Shown: positions 25,011 through 33,985, counted from the first letter of the stretch. The stretch is 64,000 bases of DNA from Hydrogenophaga sp. RAC07 (GCF_001713375.1 NZ_CP016449.1:2232001-2296000), one strand, 5' to 3'. The notes: generated by a model not told the origin, from the sequence alone. Program-made: numbers and translations.

Positions 25011-25805
25011 TCAGAGCTTGGGAACGGGCATCACCTTGACGGTGGACGAGGTGTCGGGCGGGGTCGTGCCGAACCACTTCTTGTGGGTGGCCGAAATGAA
25101 GCCCTCCTTCTTGAGCGTGGTCAGGATGTCGTTGATCTTGCCGGCATCGGCAAAGGTCTTGGAGAACATGAACGAATAGCGCTCGGCCGTGGGAATGCGC
25201 GATGCGATGCGGTATTGCGGCTTGTCCTTGATGTAGTACTCCACGGCCGGGATGTCGCTGATGTAGCCATCGATGCGGCCGGCGGCCAGGTCGAGCATGG
25301 CGGGGGCCAGGCCTTCGTAGCGGCTGATCTTGGCGATCTTGAGCTTGGCGGTGTTCTCGGTGGCATAGATGTCGCCGGTGGACGCGGTGTCCACACCCAC
25401 GGTCTTGCCGCCCAGGTCTTCAAGCTTGTTGATGGAGGCGGTTTTCAGCACGGCGAGCGACTGGTCGCTGTCGTAGTAGGGCTGGGCAAAGGCCAGCGAC
25501 TCCAGGCGCTTGGGCGTGATGGTGATGGAGGAGATGGCGATCTGGATGCGGTTGGACTGCACAGCGGGGAACAGGCCGTTGAACGGGATGTTCTCGATCT
25601 GCACGGTCTTGCCGGCGCGCTTGGCCACCTCGTTGACGAGATCGATCTCGAAGCCGACGAACTTGCCCGAAGCGTCCTGGAACTCCCACGGCACGTTGCC
25701 GATGTTGGCACCGACCACCCAGTCGGCCGCCCAGGCGGGGGTGGCGGCGGCAGTGGCCGCGGCGAAGGTGAACGCAAGCCTTGCGGCCAGTGATTTCAGT
25801 TTCAT
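25011..25805 (-). CDS. Amino acid-type ABC transporter substrate-binding protein (SBP family 3)
   Basis: 264 residues. Sec signal peptide (MKLKSLAARLAFTFAAATAAA, cleavage after AWA near residue 26). Mature protein begins ADWVVGANIGNVPWEFQDASGKFVGFEIDL. Family-3 hallmarks follow: FNGLFPAVQSNRIQIAISSITITPKR, then FAQPYYDSDQSLAV and GGKTVGVDTASTGD. The usual ligand-gripping Arg of amino acid binders in the ITPxR motif is present. First gene of the seven-gene operon, so expression is presumably driven from the 25806-26105 intergenic region. The ligand is not necessarily a standard amino acid; a cyclic ureide or derived acid is suggested by the enzymes downstream. Confidence 0.9.
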   Translation of the reverse strand: MKLKSLAARLAFTFAAATAAATPAWAADWVVGANIGNVPWEFQDASGKFVGFEIDLVNEVAKRAGKTVQIENIPFNGLFPAVQSNRIQIAISSITITPKRLESLAFAQPYYDSDQSLAVLKTASINKLEDLGGKTVGVDTASTGDIYATENTAKLKIAKISRYEGLAPAMLDLAAGRIDGYISDIPAVEYYIKDKPQYRIASRIPTAERYSFMFSKTFADAGKINDILTTLKKEGFISATHKKWFGTTPPDTSSTVKVMPVPKL

Positions 25806-26105
25806 GGTGAGGTACTCCGGGTTGTGAAGAGGTGGGCTGGGTCGCCGGGCCTGTGCACCCACGGTGGTCGGTGCGCGTTGTGCGGCTGTTGCACGATATC
25901 AAAATGGAATGAACAAATCAATATTCTTTGGAATGAAATGTTTGTTCCATTGTGGTGCGCCATGCCCGTATTTGTGCCCTCTTGCGCACTCGAATGGGGT
26001 GCGCACGAATCGCCTCGCGTTGCGCATGCTCAATGTGCCGGGACCACCCTCACCAACAATGGCCCCACCCACCCACTCACGCGTTGTCCGGAACAAGGCA
26101 CCTGC
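25806..26105. other. Divergent intergenic region (300 bases) with an AT-rich operator-like core
   Basis: Lies between the ureide-type operon (leftward) and the hydrolase/phosphoribosyltransferase pair (rightward). Contrasting AT-rich patch at about 25895-25955 carries the repeats described separately. No gene is seen; the leftward promoter is probably here. Confidence 0.6.
25905..25949. promoter_or_regulatory. Repeated TGGAATGAA element, candidate operator
   Basis: TGGAATGAA occurs at 25905-25913 and again at 25929-25937, exactly 24 bp apart (same helix face spacing). The second copy forms an inverted repeat with TTCCA at 25945-25949 (TGGAA-N11-TTCCA). This is the only AT-rich part of the divergent region. 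Best candidate target of the operon-encoded RpiR regulator (19798-20736); this pairing is inference. Confidence 0.45.
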
Positions 26106-26759
26106 ATGTCGACCCTGCTCATGACCGAACCCGTGCAGCTCGGCAGCCTTGCCCTGCCGGGTGATCTGGTGATCCCGCCCCAGGCGCTGGGTGTGGTGAT
26201 GTTCGTGCACGGCAGCGGCAGCGGGCGACGCAGTCCACGCAACCGATGGATGGCCAGCGCGTTCCAGAAGCACCACCTCGCCACCTTGCTGTTCGACCTG
26301 CTCACCGAAGAGGAAGCGCAGGACCCCCGACTGGTGTTCAACATCGCACTGCTGGGGCAGCGCGTGGTCGAAGCCATCCACTGGGCCGATCACCACCCCG
26401 ACCTGGCGCAGTTGCGCCTCGGCTTGTTCGGCGCGAGCACGGGCGCGGCCGCCGCGCTGGTGGCGGCCGCCGCGCGGCCCGACCGAGTGGCAGCGGTGGT
26501 CAGCCGCGGCGGTCGCCCGGACCTGGCCCTGGCCACCCTGCCGCGGGTGCAGGCGCCCACGCTGCTGATCGTGGGCGGGCTGGACACCGAGGTGCTGGCA
26601 CTCAACCGCATGGCTCTGCGCCAGCTGCATGCGCACAAGCGGCTGGAGGTGGTGCCCCACGCGAGCCATCTGTTCGAGGAGCCCGGCGCGCTGGGCAGCG
26701 TGGCGGTGTTTGCCACGAGCTGGTTCGAGCAGCACCTGTGTGCCGGGAGACACGCATGA
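26106..26759 (+). CDS. Alpha/beta hydrolase (dienelactone hydrolase-like)
   Basis: 217 residues. Alpha/beta-hydrolase features: GVVMFVHGSGSGRRSPRN oxyanion region near residue 37, nucleophile elbow LGLFGASTGAAAALVAAA with Ser near residue 104 (G-x-S-x-G as Gly-Ala-Ser-Thr-Gly), acid in LLIVGGLDTEVLALN near 160, and catalytic His in HASHLFEEPGALG near 188. Related proteins are commonly encoded next to PRTase-domain proteins in proteobacteria, and fused forms exist. AAGG lies about 8 bases before ATG 26106. Stop overlaps the next start (ATGA). Substrate unknown. Confidence 0.85.
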   Translation: MSTLLMTEPVQLGSLALPGDLVIPPQALGVVMFVHGSGSGRRSPRNRWMASAFQKHHLATLLFDLLTEEEAQDPRLVFNIALLGQRVVEAIHWADHHPDLAQLRLGLFGASTGAAAALVAAAARPDRVAAVVSRGGRPDLALATLPRVQAPTLLIVGGLDTEVLALNRMALRQLHAHKRLEVVPHASHLFEEPGALGSVAVFATSWFEQHLCAGRHA

Positions 26760-27511
26760 ATGCCTTGTGGTGGACCGACAGCGACCTGCCGCTGCGCTCA
26801 CGCGGCTGTGCCTTGCTCTACCCGGGCGCGACCATGCCCCGCGCGCCCTTTGAAAACCGCACACAGGCCGGGCGCGAACTGGCCGACGCGCTGCGCGCCA
26901 TGGGTCCGACGGGACCGCTGGTGGTGCTGGCCCTGCCGCGTGGCGGTGTGCCGGTGGCCGCCGAGGTCGCGCGCGCGCTGAACGCCCCGCTGGACCTGCT
27001 GCTGGTGCGCAAGATCGGCGCCCCCTTCGAGCCGGAGCTGGCCGTGGCGGCGGTGGTTGAAGGCACGCCACCCGATGTGGTGCGCAACGAGGAAATCTCC
27101 AACCTGCCCGGAGTGGACGAGGCCTGGATCGAGGCCAACCTGCCCGTTGCACTGAGCGAGATCGAGCGCCGCCGTGGCGTGTACATGGGGGGCCGACCAC
27201 CGCAGCCGGTGGCGGGCGCCACGGTGATCGTGGTTGACGACGGCATCGCCACCGGCACCACGATGAAGGCCGCGCTCCGGGCGCTGCGCCGACGCCAACC
27301 GGCCCGCCTGATCGTGGCGGTGCCGGTGGGGCCCCATGCCACCATCGCCGAGCTGAGCGACGAAGTCGACGAGGTGATCTGCCTGCAGGAGCCACGGCCA
27401 TTTCGCGCCATCGGCCTGCACTACCTCGACTTCCACCAGCTGAGCGACGACGAGGTCTGCGCCGCGCTGACCCCGTTCAGGCCGGTGGTGCAGGCTCGGC
27501 GGCAAAGCTGA
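26756..27511 (+). CDS. Phosphoribosyltransferase-domain protein
   Basis: 251 residues. The domain begins FENRTQAGRELADAL; PRPP-binding loop VIVVDDGIATGTTMKAALRALR near residues 157-178; LVVLALPRGGVPVAAEVARAL near 60. This is the 'phosphoribosyltransferase, often with erythromycin-esterase or DLH' group whose physiological substrate is not established. ATG 26756 overlaps the hydrolase stop; an internal ATG at 26834, right before the conserved domain, is an alternative. The 3' end overlaps the convergent CheB/CheR gene by 35 bases. Confidence 0.85.
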   Translation: MNALWWTDSDLPLRSRGCALLYPGATMPRAPFENRTQAGRELADALRAMGPTGPLVVLALPRGGVPVAAEVARALNAPLDLLLVRKIGAPFEPELAVAAVVEGTPPDVVRNEEISNLPGVDEAWIEANLPVALSEIERRRGVYMGGRPPQPVAGATVIVVDDGIATGTTMKAALRALRRRQPARLIVAVPVGPHATIAELSDEVDEVICLQEPRPFRAIGLHYLDFHQLSDDEVCAALTPFRPVVQARRQS

Positions 27512-30431
27512 CCAGAACCAGCTCGGCGACACCGCTGCGGCCGGCCACGCGGCGCGTGCGCACGCGCAGGTGCTGCAGGCCGATGCCGGCAAAGTCGTGG
27601 CTCACAAGGCGGTCTTCGCCCGGGCCCTCGCCAGGAGCGGGGCCGTCGAGCAGTTCGTGCATGGCGGCAAAGTCCCACTGCCGCTGGCCAATGTCGTAGA
27701 AGGCGCGGCCCAGCGTGTCGGCGGCCTGCCCGCCGAACAGGTGGAGAAAGGCGCGGTTGGCGGTGAGCACCTGGAGCTGCCGGTCCAGCACCACCAGCGG
27801 CTCGTAGGCGGTGTCCACCACCGCTTCGGCTAGGTCGCGCGCCTGACGCATGGCCAGGGCCAGCACGCGCTCGGTCACATCGTTGAAGGTCAGCACCACG
27901 CCGTCAATGACGTTGTCCGTGGTGCGGTAGGGTTTGATGCGCGCCAGGTACCAGGTGTTGCTGGCGGTGCGCACCTCGCGTTCCACGGGCGTGAGCGTGT
28001 CCAGCACGGCCTGCGCGTCGGTGAGCAGGTCCACGTCCTGCAGTTCGCAGCGGATGTCCGACAACGGGCGACCCACGTCGGACGGCATGAGGCGGTAGAC
28101 CGCCGTGGCATCGCGCGTGAAGCGGCGGATCAGCAAGCGGCGGTCGAGAAAGATCGAACCCACGCTGATGTTGTCCAGCAGGTTCTTCATGTCGTCCTGC
28201 ATGCCGGTGAGCTGCTCCACCTTGGTCTGCAGCTCCGAGTTCACCGTGACCAGTTCCTCGTTGACCGACTGCAGTTCTTCCTTCGAGGTTTCCAGCTCTT
28301 CGTTGGTGGACTGCAGCTCCTCGTTGGTGGACTGCAACTCCTCGTTGGTGGACTGCAGCTCCTCGTTCGAAATCTGCTGCTCCTCCACCATGGCGCCCAG
28401 TGTCTGTTTGCTGAGCATGAGCTCATGCTCAAGCTCCTGCACCCGCTGCGCTTCGGAGCTGGCACCGGCCTTGCGCCGGCGCGCCGGGCCGCGTGTGGAC
28501 GGGTGCTCCTGCTCCTGGAAACTGAAGAGCAGCAGGTTGCGGCTGGGCGCATGGCCGGCGAGCGCGCGCACGCTCAGGGTCACGGTGCGCACATCTCCAC
28601 CCAGCTTGAGCGCCACGTCGTGGCTGAAATTGGTCAGGCCACCGGCAGCTGCTTTCTGCAGGGCCTCGCGCACCTCCATCTGCAGACCTTCGATGGCCAT
28701 GTCCACCACGTTGTGCGTGGGCTGGCCTGGCGCCAGGCGCAGGTAGTGCCCGGTCTCACCGTGCACGAACAGGATGTCGCCCTGCAAGTCGGTCAACACC
28801 GAGGCCGGGGCAAAGGTCTGCAGCAGCGTGCGCCGCGCCAGGTCGGCCGCAGCGGTTTCGCGCGGTTTGACCACCGCCGCCGGCACCACAGCGCCCTGCC
28901 CGTCCGTGGTCCATGACAAACGGCTGCTGATCACCGCGCGCCGGGATGCCACGGTGGGCCGGGCGCGGTAGATGTTGAGCCGGCGGTCCAGGGCCTCAAA
29001 CAGTTCACCGTGGCTGCCGATGCTCTCGGAGGGCGAGAGGCACAACACGCCGCCGGGACGCAGCGCGTAGTGAAAGATGGGCACCAGCCGCTCCTGCAGT
29101 TCGGGCTCCAGGTAGATCAGCAGGTTGCGGCAGGTCAGCAGGTCCAGGCGGGTGAACGGCGGGTCCTTGATCACGCTCTGCACCGCGAACACCACCATCT
29201 CGCGGATCTCCTTGCGCACGCGGTAACCACTCTCTTCCTTGACGAAGAAACGGCGCAGCCGCTCGGGCGTCACGTCCTGGGCGATGTTGGGCGGATACAG
29301 GCCGGCGCGGGCCACGGTGACCGCATCGGCGTCGATGTCGGTGCCGTAGATCAGCACCGGCCAGTCGCGCTTGTGCTCGTCTGCCAGCTCGCGCAGCAGC
29401 ATGGCCACCGAGTAGGCCTCTTCCCCCGTGGCACAACCGGCCACCCACACGCGCAGGGCTTCGTTCTCGGGGCGGTGGGCCAGCAGCGCGGGCAAGACGT
29501 CGCGCTTGAGCATGTCGAACACGGCCGTGTCGCGGAAGAAGCTGGTCACGTTGATCAGCAGCTCGCGAAACAAGGCCTGCACCTCGGGTGGGTGTTCCTT
29601 GAGAAACCGCTCGTAGGTGGCCATGTCGTCGATGCCCTGCTGCATCATGCGCCGCTCGATGCGCCGGCCCAGCGTGCTCTTTTTGTACTGCGAGAAGTCG
29701 TGCCCGGTGCCCAGGCGCAGCTGCATGAGCACGCCCGTGAGCCGGCGCGAGGCTTCGTCGCCGTCGGCAACCACGGGGCGCGAGCCCAGGCGCCGCGCAT
29801 GCGCCTGCAGCAAGGCAGGCATGGCCTCCACCGCCAGCGCCTGCGTCGCAAAACCCGACCTGAGCGCGCTGGAGGGCATGCCGTCAAAACGCGCGGTGGA
29901 CGGCTCCTGCACCAGACCCAGACCGCCCGCTCCGTGAATGGCTCGGATGCCCAACGTGCCGTCGGTGCCGGTGCCCGAGAGGATGATGCCCACCGCCGCT
30001 TCGGCGCGGTCGGCGGCCAGCGCACGGAAGAAGCTGTCGATGGGCAGGTGGCGCCCGCGCGGCTCGCTCGGCAAGCTCAGTCCCAGCACGCCGTGTGTGA
30101 TCACCATGTCGCGGTTGGGCGGGATCACGTGCACGCGGTTGGGCAACACGGCCATGCCGTCGGCCGCCTCCACCACAGGCATGGCGGTGCTGCGCTGCAG
30201 GATCTCGGCCAGGATGCTGGGGTGCGTGGGATCGAGGTGCTGCACCAGCACAAAGCCCATGCCGCTGTCTCCGGGCATGGCACGCAGGAATTGTTCGAAC
30301 GCCTCCAGCCCGCCGGCCGACGCGCCCAATGCCACCACCGGACATCCCGCGTCCACCGCCTCTGCATTCGCCGGGGTGTGCACACCCCCATTGCCGCCGG
30401 GTGGCGTTTGCTGCTTTTTTTTCGTGACCAT
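27477..30431 (-). CDS. CheB-CheR-PAS hybrid chemotaxis/signalling protein
   Basis: 984 residues. CheB methylesterase domain (about 28-215): GASAGGLEAFEQFLRAM with nucleophile Ser, VQHLDPTHPS with His, LSGTGTDGTLGIRAI with Asp. CheR methyltransferase domain (about 225-490): STLGRRIERRMMQ, VTSFFRD, VAGCATGEEAYSVA for S-adenosylmethionine, TDIDADAV, FTRLDLLTCRNLLIYL. Next a PAS-like part, a coiled coil of seven-residue (S/T)NEELQ repeats (about 685-728), and two PAS domains. In other bacteria such hybrids feed PAS-sensed signals to downstream kinases and regulators. ATG 30431 follows GAGGAG. The kinases upstream on the same strand probably belong to the same pathway. Confidence 0.93.
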   Translation of the reverse strand: MVTKKKQQTPPGGNGGVHTPANAEAVDAGCPVVALGASAGGLEAFEQFLRAMPGDSGMGFVLVQHLDPTHPSILAEILQRSTAMPVVEAADGMAVLPNRVHVIPPNRDMVITHGVLGLSLPSEPRGRHLPIDSFFRALAADRAEAAVGIILSGTGTDGTLGIRAIHGAGGLGLVQEPSTARFDGMPSSALRSGFATQALAVEAMPALLQAHARRLGSRPVVADGDEASRRLTGVLMQLRLGTGHDFSQYKKSTLGRRIERRMMQQGIDDMATYERFLKEHPPEVQALFRELLINVTSFFRDTAVFDMLKRDVLPALLAHRPENEALRVWVAGCATGEEAYSVAMLLRELADEHKRDWPVLIYGTDIDADAVTVARAGLYPPNIAQDVTPERLRRFFVKEESGYRVRKEIREMVVFAVQSVIKDPPFTRLDLLTCRNLLIYLEPELQERLVPIFHYALRPGGVLCLSPSESIGSHGELFEALDRRLNIYRARPTVASRRAVISSRLSWTTDGQGAVVPAAVVKPRETAAADLARRTLLQTFAPASVLTDLQGDILFVHGETGHYLRLAPGQPTHNVVDMAIEGLQMEVREALQKAAAGGLTNFSHDVALKLGGDVRTVTLSVRALAGHAPSRNLLLFSFQEQEHPSTRGPARRRKAGASSEAQRVQELEHELMLSKQTLGAMVEEQQISNEELQSTNEELQSTNEELQSTNEELETSKEELQSVNEELVTVNSELQTKVEQLTGMQDDMKNLLDNISVGSIFLDRRLLIRRFTRDATAVYRLMPSDVGRPLSDIRCELQDVDLLTDAQAVLDTLTPVEREVRTASNTWYLARIKPYRTTDNVIDGVVLTFNDVTERVLALAMRQARDLAEAVVDTAYEPLVVLDRQLQVLTANRAFLHLFGGQAADTLGRAFYDIGQRQWDFAAMHELLDGPAPGEGPGEDRLVSHDFAGIGLQHLRVRTRRVAGRSGVAELVLVSFAAEPAPPA
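28252..28377 (-). repeat. Tandem 21-bp repeats encoding a heptad coiled coil
   Basis: Six 21-base units in the CheB/CheR/PAS gene. Units at 28294-28314, 28315-28335 and 28336-28356 are near identical (AGCTCCTCGTTGGTGGACTGC and one-base variants); the flanking units are degenerate. Each encodes one heptad (STNEELQ-like), linking the catalytic part to the PAS domains. Copy number could vary by slippage. Confidence 0.8.
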
Positions 30432-30481
30432 GTCCGCTCCTCGATGCCCGGTATTGTCACCCGGGCATGCCGGCCGCTGGC

Positions 30482-31168
30482 TCAACCCCGCTCGGGTGCG
30501 GTCCCGAGTTCGGCGTTGCCGATCTGGTGCTCCAGACCAAAGCGGATCAGCGCGGCCGTGCTGTCGAGCTGGAGCTTTTCCAGGATGCGCGTCTTGTGAG
30601 TGCTCACCGTCTTGATGGACAGGTGCAAGGCCTCGGCAATGTCGACCAGGCGCTCGCCCGCCACGATGCGCTGCATGATCTCGAGCTCGCGGTTGGACAG
30701 GGCACCGAGATCGCTCGCGGTGCGCCGCCCGTTGAGCTGCTGCACCACGCGCTCGGCCAGCACCGAGGTGACGAACACCCCGCCCGAAGCCACCTTGCGC
30801 ACGGCAGACACCAGTTCGTCGCTGGCGCTGTCCTTGGTCACATAACCCCTGGCGCCGGCCTGGAAGGCGCGCAACGCGTACTGCTCCTCGCTGTGCATGG
30901 TGAGCACGAGCACGGCCACGTCGGGAAAACCTTCCTTGATGCGGTGCACGAGATCGAGCCCGCTCATGCCGGGCAGCGACAGGTCGGCAATGACCAGATC
31001 AAACGGCTCGCGGCGTAGACATTCCAGCGCCTGGAACCCGGTGCCCGCTTCGGTGATGGTCCACTGGTTGCCCTGCGGGTCGAGCAGGCGCTTGAGCCCC
31101 TCGCGCACCACGGTGTGGTCGTCCACCAGCAGCAGGCGCAGATGGGTCTGCTCAGGGGCCTCGGTCAT
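30482..31168 (-). CDS. NarL/FixJ-type response regulator
   Basis: 228 residues. Receiver domain (about 10-125): LLLVDDHTVVREGL, phosphoacceptor Asp in LVIADLSLPGMSG near residue 63, switch Thr in VLTMHSE, Lys in GYVTKDSA. LuxR-type helix-turn-helix (about 155-215): LSNRELEIMQRIVAGERLVDIAEALHLSIKTVSTHKTRILEKL. A DNA-binding output regulator. ATG 31168 overlaps the stop of the kinase gene (ATGA), so this is the cognate partner of the HisKA_3 kinases encoded upstream. The longer frame to 31342 runs over the kinase gene and is not the start. Confidence 0.92.
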   Translation of the reverse strand: MTEAPEQTHLRLLLVDDHTVVREGLKRLLDPQGNQWTITEAGTGFQALECLRREPFDLVIADLSLPGMSGLDLVHRIKEGFPDVAVLVLTMHSEEQYALRAFQAGARGYVTKDSASDELVSAVRKVASGGVFVTSVLAERVVQQLNGRRTASDLGALSNRELEIMQRIVAGERLVDIAEALHLSIKTVSTHKTRILEKLQLDSTAALIRFGLEHQIGNAELGTAPERG

Positions 31169-32307
31169 GTCGGTCGTCCCGCCCGGTCGACCGGGGTTTC
31201 CTTCAGGTCCAGGTTCTGCGTCAGCCGCAGGCCGATCCAGCCCGAGGGATCGGGCGTGGCGTCGAACTCCAGCCGCCCACCCGCCAGGCGGGCCCGGTGT
31301 TCGAGGATCAGGGAAGGCTCCGAGCGCACGTCCAGATGCCACGGCGCCTTCATCTCGCCGCCCCGCGCGCGCAGGTTGAGGATGAACTGCCCCAGCGGGC
31401 GCTGCACATCGATGACGAGTTCCGAGGCCTTGGTCTCGTGCAGCAGGTACGAGAGCGATTCCTGGAAAAAGCGGTAAAGCGCCAGCGACACTGCGCGGCC
31501 CAGCGGCGGCAGGTCGTTGTCCATGCGCAGGGACAGTTTCAGGTTCAGCCGGCGCGCTGTGTCCTTGGCCAGCCAGTCGAGGGCGGCATGCAGCCCCAGA
31601 TCGTTCAGCATGGGCGGGCGCAGGTCGAAGGTGATGCGCCGCACCAGCGCGAGCGCCTGGTCGATCTCGTTGGCCACCTCGCTGCTTTCGGGCAGGTTCG
31701 CGACGCGGATCTTGATCGCACTCAGGCGCTGGCCCAGGTCTTCGTGCAGCTCCAGCGCCATGCGCCGGCGCTCCGATTCGCGGGCGTCGGCGTCGATCGC
31801 GGCAATGCGCCTTTCCACCTCGGAACGCATGCGGTCGGTGACATCGGTGATGGACACCCGCAAGGTGGGCGCTCCATCGTCCGCCAACACCCGAACGCTG
31901 TTGATGGCGGCGAACCAGTGCAGGGTACCGTCGGCAAAGTTCATCGTCAGGTCGATGCGCTGCGGCGTTTCGCGCGCCAGGGCCCAGCGCAGGTAGAGGT
32001 GCCAGCGATCGGCTTCGTTCGAACTCACAAAACGCGCCAGCGGCTTGCCCAGCAACGCAGCGCGCGGCTGGCCCAACAGGCCGGCGCCGGTGAGGTTGAT
32101 TTTGGTGATGCAGCCCTGAGCGTCCAGCGTGCAGTAGCCCACCGGCGCAAAGTCGTACAGGTCGCGGTAGCGGTCGTGCGCGGCGGCCAGGTCGGACTGG
32201 GTGCGCTGCAGCTCCTCGTTCTGCTGCACCAGTTCGACCTGGTGCACATGCAGTTCGTGTTCCAGCGACTCACGACTGGTGGTGGATGAGTTGGTTGACT
32301 CACTCAT
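31165..32307 (-). CDS. PAS-containing HisKA_3 histidine kinase homologue with eroded ATPase domain
   Basis: 380 residues. N-terminal coiled coil (SLEHELHVHQVELVQQNEELQ), PAS domain (about 45-165), then a HisKA_3 dimerisation helix with candidate phosphoacceptor His188 in RRRMALELHEDLGQRLS and the usual FDLRPPMLNDLGL segment. In the ATPase region the N-box reads FFQESLSYLLHET, and neither the DNGxG box nor the GLxGMxER box can be found; LRARGGEMKAP stands in the first position. The protein may not bind ATP well. Start 32307 has an excellent AAAGGAG site. It lies between an intact kinase (upstream) and the NarL-type regulator (downstream, overlapping). Confidence 0.85.
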   Translation of the reverse strand: MSESTNSSTTSRESLEHELHVHQVELVQQNEELQRTQSDLAAAHDRYRDLYDFAPVGYCTLDAQGCITKINLTGAGLLGQPRAALLGKPLARFVSSNEADRWHLYLRWALARETPQRIDLTMNFADGTLHWFAAINSVRVLADDGAPTLRVSITDVTDRMRSEVERRIAAIDADARESERRRMALELHEDLGQRLSAIKIRVANLPESSEVANEIDQALALVRRITFDLRPPMLNDLGLHAALDWLAKDTARRLNLKLSLRMDNDLPPLGRAVSLALYRFFQESLSYLLHETKASELVIDVQRPLGQFILNLRARGGEMKAPWHLDVRSEPSLILEHRARLAGGRLEFDATPDPSGWIGLRLTQNLDLKETPVDRAGRPT

Positions 32308-32333
32308 GGATTCTTCTCCTTTGAACAACAGCC

Positions 32334-33890
32334 TCAATCCAGATGGCCTCGCGTGGAATCGTCGAACAACGGCTCGCCCGCGTCCTTGTCGAAATCATCC
32401 TCCGCCGGGGCCGGTGGCTGTGCCAGAGGCACATGCACCACCAGCCGGGCGCCGCCCTCGGGCACATTGCCCACCGACAGGCGTCCGCCCAGCATCAGAA
32501 CCCGCTCCCGGATGCCCAGTAGGCCGAAGGAGCCCTGGCCGTGCGAACGAAAGCCGCGGGCAAAGCCTACTCCATTGTCCTGAATGGTGAGCAGCAGTTC
32601 GTGGTCGCGGCCCTGCAGCCCGATCGACACGCGGGTGGCCCTCGCATGGCGCGTGATGTTGGTCAAGGCCTCCTGCACGATGCGGTAGAGCGTGGTGGCC
32701 AGGGGGGGCGGCAGTTCGCGCAGCCCCTCGCCCAGCCGGGTGTCGACCTCGATGCCAGTGCGGCGCTTGAACTCCTGCACCAACCAGTCGATGGCCTCGG
32801 GCAGGCCGAGGTCGTCCAGCATCAGCGGGCGCAGGTCCATGGCGATGCGCCGCGCCGAGGCCACGGTCTCGTCCAGCATGTCCAGCATGAGCTGCGCGCG
32901 CTCGCCCACAGCCAGGTCCGGGTGGTCGCGCTGGCAGGCAATCATTTCCAGCTTGAGCGCGGTGAGCCGCTGGCCCAGTTCGTCGTGCAGCTCGCGGGCG
33001 ATGCGCCTGCGCTCCTCTTCGCGCGCCTCCACCAGGCTGGCCGAGAGTTCGCGCAGGGTACGGCGCGAGCGCAGCAGGTCTTTCTTTTCACGCGAGCGCT
33101 GGGTGATGTCGTTGATGACCATCTGCACAAAACTGCGTTCGTGGTCGGGCAGCACCGCCACCACCAACTCGACATCGCGCACCGAACCGTCGGCGTGCTG
33201 GATGGATCCCACCACCATCGACACGCCTTCGTCCCGCTCGATGTCCCGCAGCTTGCTGCGCACCTGCTCGTGCGACGGCGGCGAGAGCACCTCGAAGATC
33301 GAACGACCGATCAGGTGCGCCGGGTCCGGCAAACCGATCAGCTGCGCGCAGGCCTGGTTGGCGAACACCACCCGGTCCCGCTCGGTGATCCAGATCGCCA
33401 CCGGGGCACGCTCGAAGAGGGCGCGCAGGCGCTGGTTGAGCTGCTCGATCACCGAGCTCATGCGGCTCAACTCACTGAGATCGCGCAGCAGCGCGGTGTA
33501 GTAGGTCTGGTTGCCCGATGGCTGGGCCACCTCGCTCTTGAAGATGGCCGCCTCCAGCGGGAATTCTTCACCGCTGGCGCGAACGCCCATCACCCGACCG
33601 CGTTGGCCCATCGCGCGCTCTGTCTCACCGGAAGCGCCAAACTGCCGCACATGGTCCGCGTGCGCCTCGCGCAGGCGCTGCGGAATGAGGCGAGCGAGAT
33701 CCATGCCCAGCGCCTGCTCGCGGGTCAGGCCGAACATGCTGAGGCCGGCGGGGTTGATCATGACGATGCGCTGCTGCTGGTCCACCGTGATCACGCCTTC
33801 GAGCGCGGCGTGGGCCAGTCGGGGCTCCGCCAGCGCTTCCGGGGAAACGGAAGGGCGAAGGGTCTTGGCATGGGGCGCGGATGAAGTCAC
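32334..33890 (-). CDS. PAS-PAS-HisKA_3 sensor histidine kinase (NarX/NreB-type)
   Basis: 518 residues from a GTG start at 33890; this start keeps the gene clear of the Fnr box at 33972-33985, whereas an ATG farther upstream would read through it. Two PAS domains (about 25-145 and 165-280), a linker coil, and HisKA_3 helix with phosphoacceptor His302 in RRRIARELHDELGQRLTALK. Intact ATPase domain: YRIVQEALTNITRHA, LLTIQDNGVGFARG, GSFGLLGIRERVLMLGG. No membrane segments, so a cytoplasmic sensor; redox or oxygen sensing is plausible from the Fnr context. No haem- or Fe-S-specific motif is evident. Twenty-six bases separate it from the downstream degenerate kinase. Confidence 0.9.
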   Translation of the reverse strand: MTSSAPHAKTLRPSVSPEALAEPRLAHAALEGVITVDQQQRIVMINPAGLSMFGLTREQALGMDLARLIPQRLREAHADHVRQFGASGETERAMGQRGRVMGVRASGEEFPLEAAIFKSEVAQPSGNQTYYTALLRDLSELSRMSSVIEQLNQRLRALFERAPVAIWITERDRVVFANQACAQLIGLPDPAHLIGRSIFEVLSPPSHEQVRSKLRDIERDEGVSMVVGSIQHADGSVRDVELVVAVLPDHERSFVQMVINDITQRSREKKDLLRSRRTLRELSASLVEAREEERRRIARELHDELGQRLTALKLEMIACQRDHPDLAVGERAQLMLDMLDETVASARRIAMDLRPLMLDDLGLPEAIDWLVQEFKRRTGIEVDTRLGEGLRELPPPLATTLYRIVQEALTNITRHARATRVSIGLQGRDHELLLTIQDNGVGFARGFRSHGQGSFGLLGIRERVLMLGGRLSVGNVPEGGARLVVHVPLAQPPAPAEDDFDKDAGEPLFDDSTRGHLD

Positions 33891-33971
33891 GGAATTGGTG
33901 CTCGCGGGATACCTCTGGGGGCATCTTAGGAAGGTTTGGCCGGAACGAACAGCCCCGCGCGGCAGCCGGAC

Positions 33972-33985
33972 TTGATCCACATCAA
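33972..33985. promoter_or_regulatory. Perfect Fnr/Anr box
   Basis: TTGAT-CCAC-ATCAA, an exact match to the Fnr/Anr/Dnr consensus TTGATN4ATCAA. It sits between the leftward kinase operon and the rightward Fnr-like gene. A TAGGAATT at 34003-34010, about 28 bases to the right of the box centre, fits a class II-activated -10 region for the rightward gene. For the leftward genes a TAAGAT (minus strand, 33923-33928) would put the box near -64. Confidence 0.8.
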
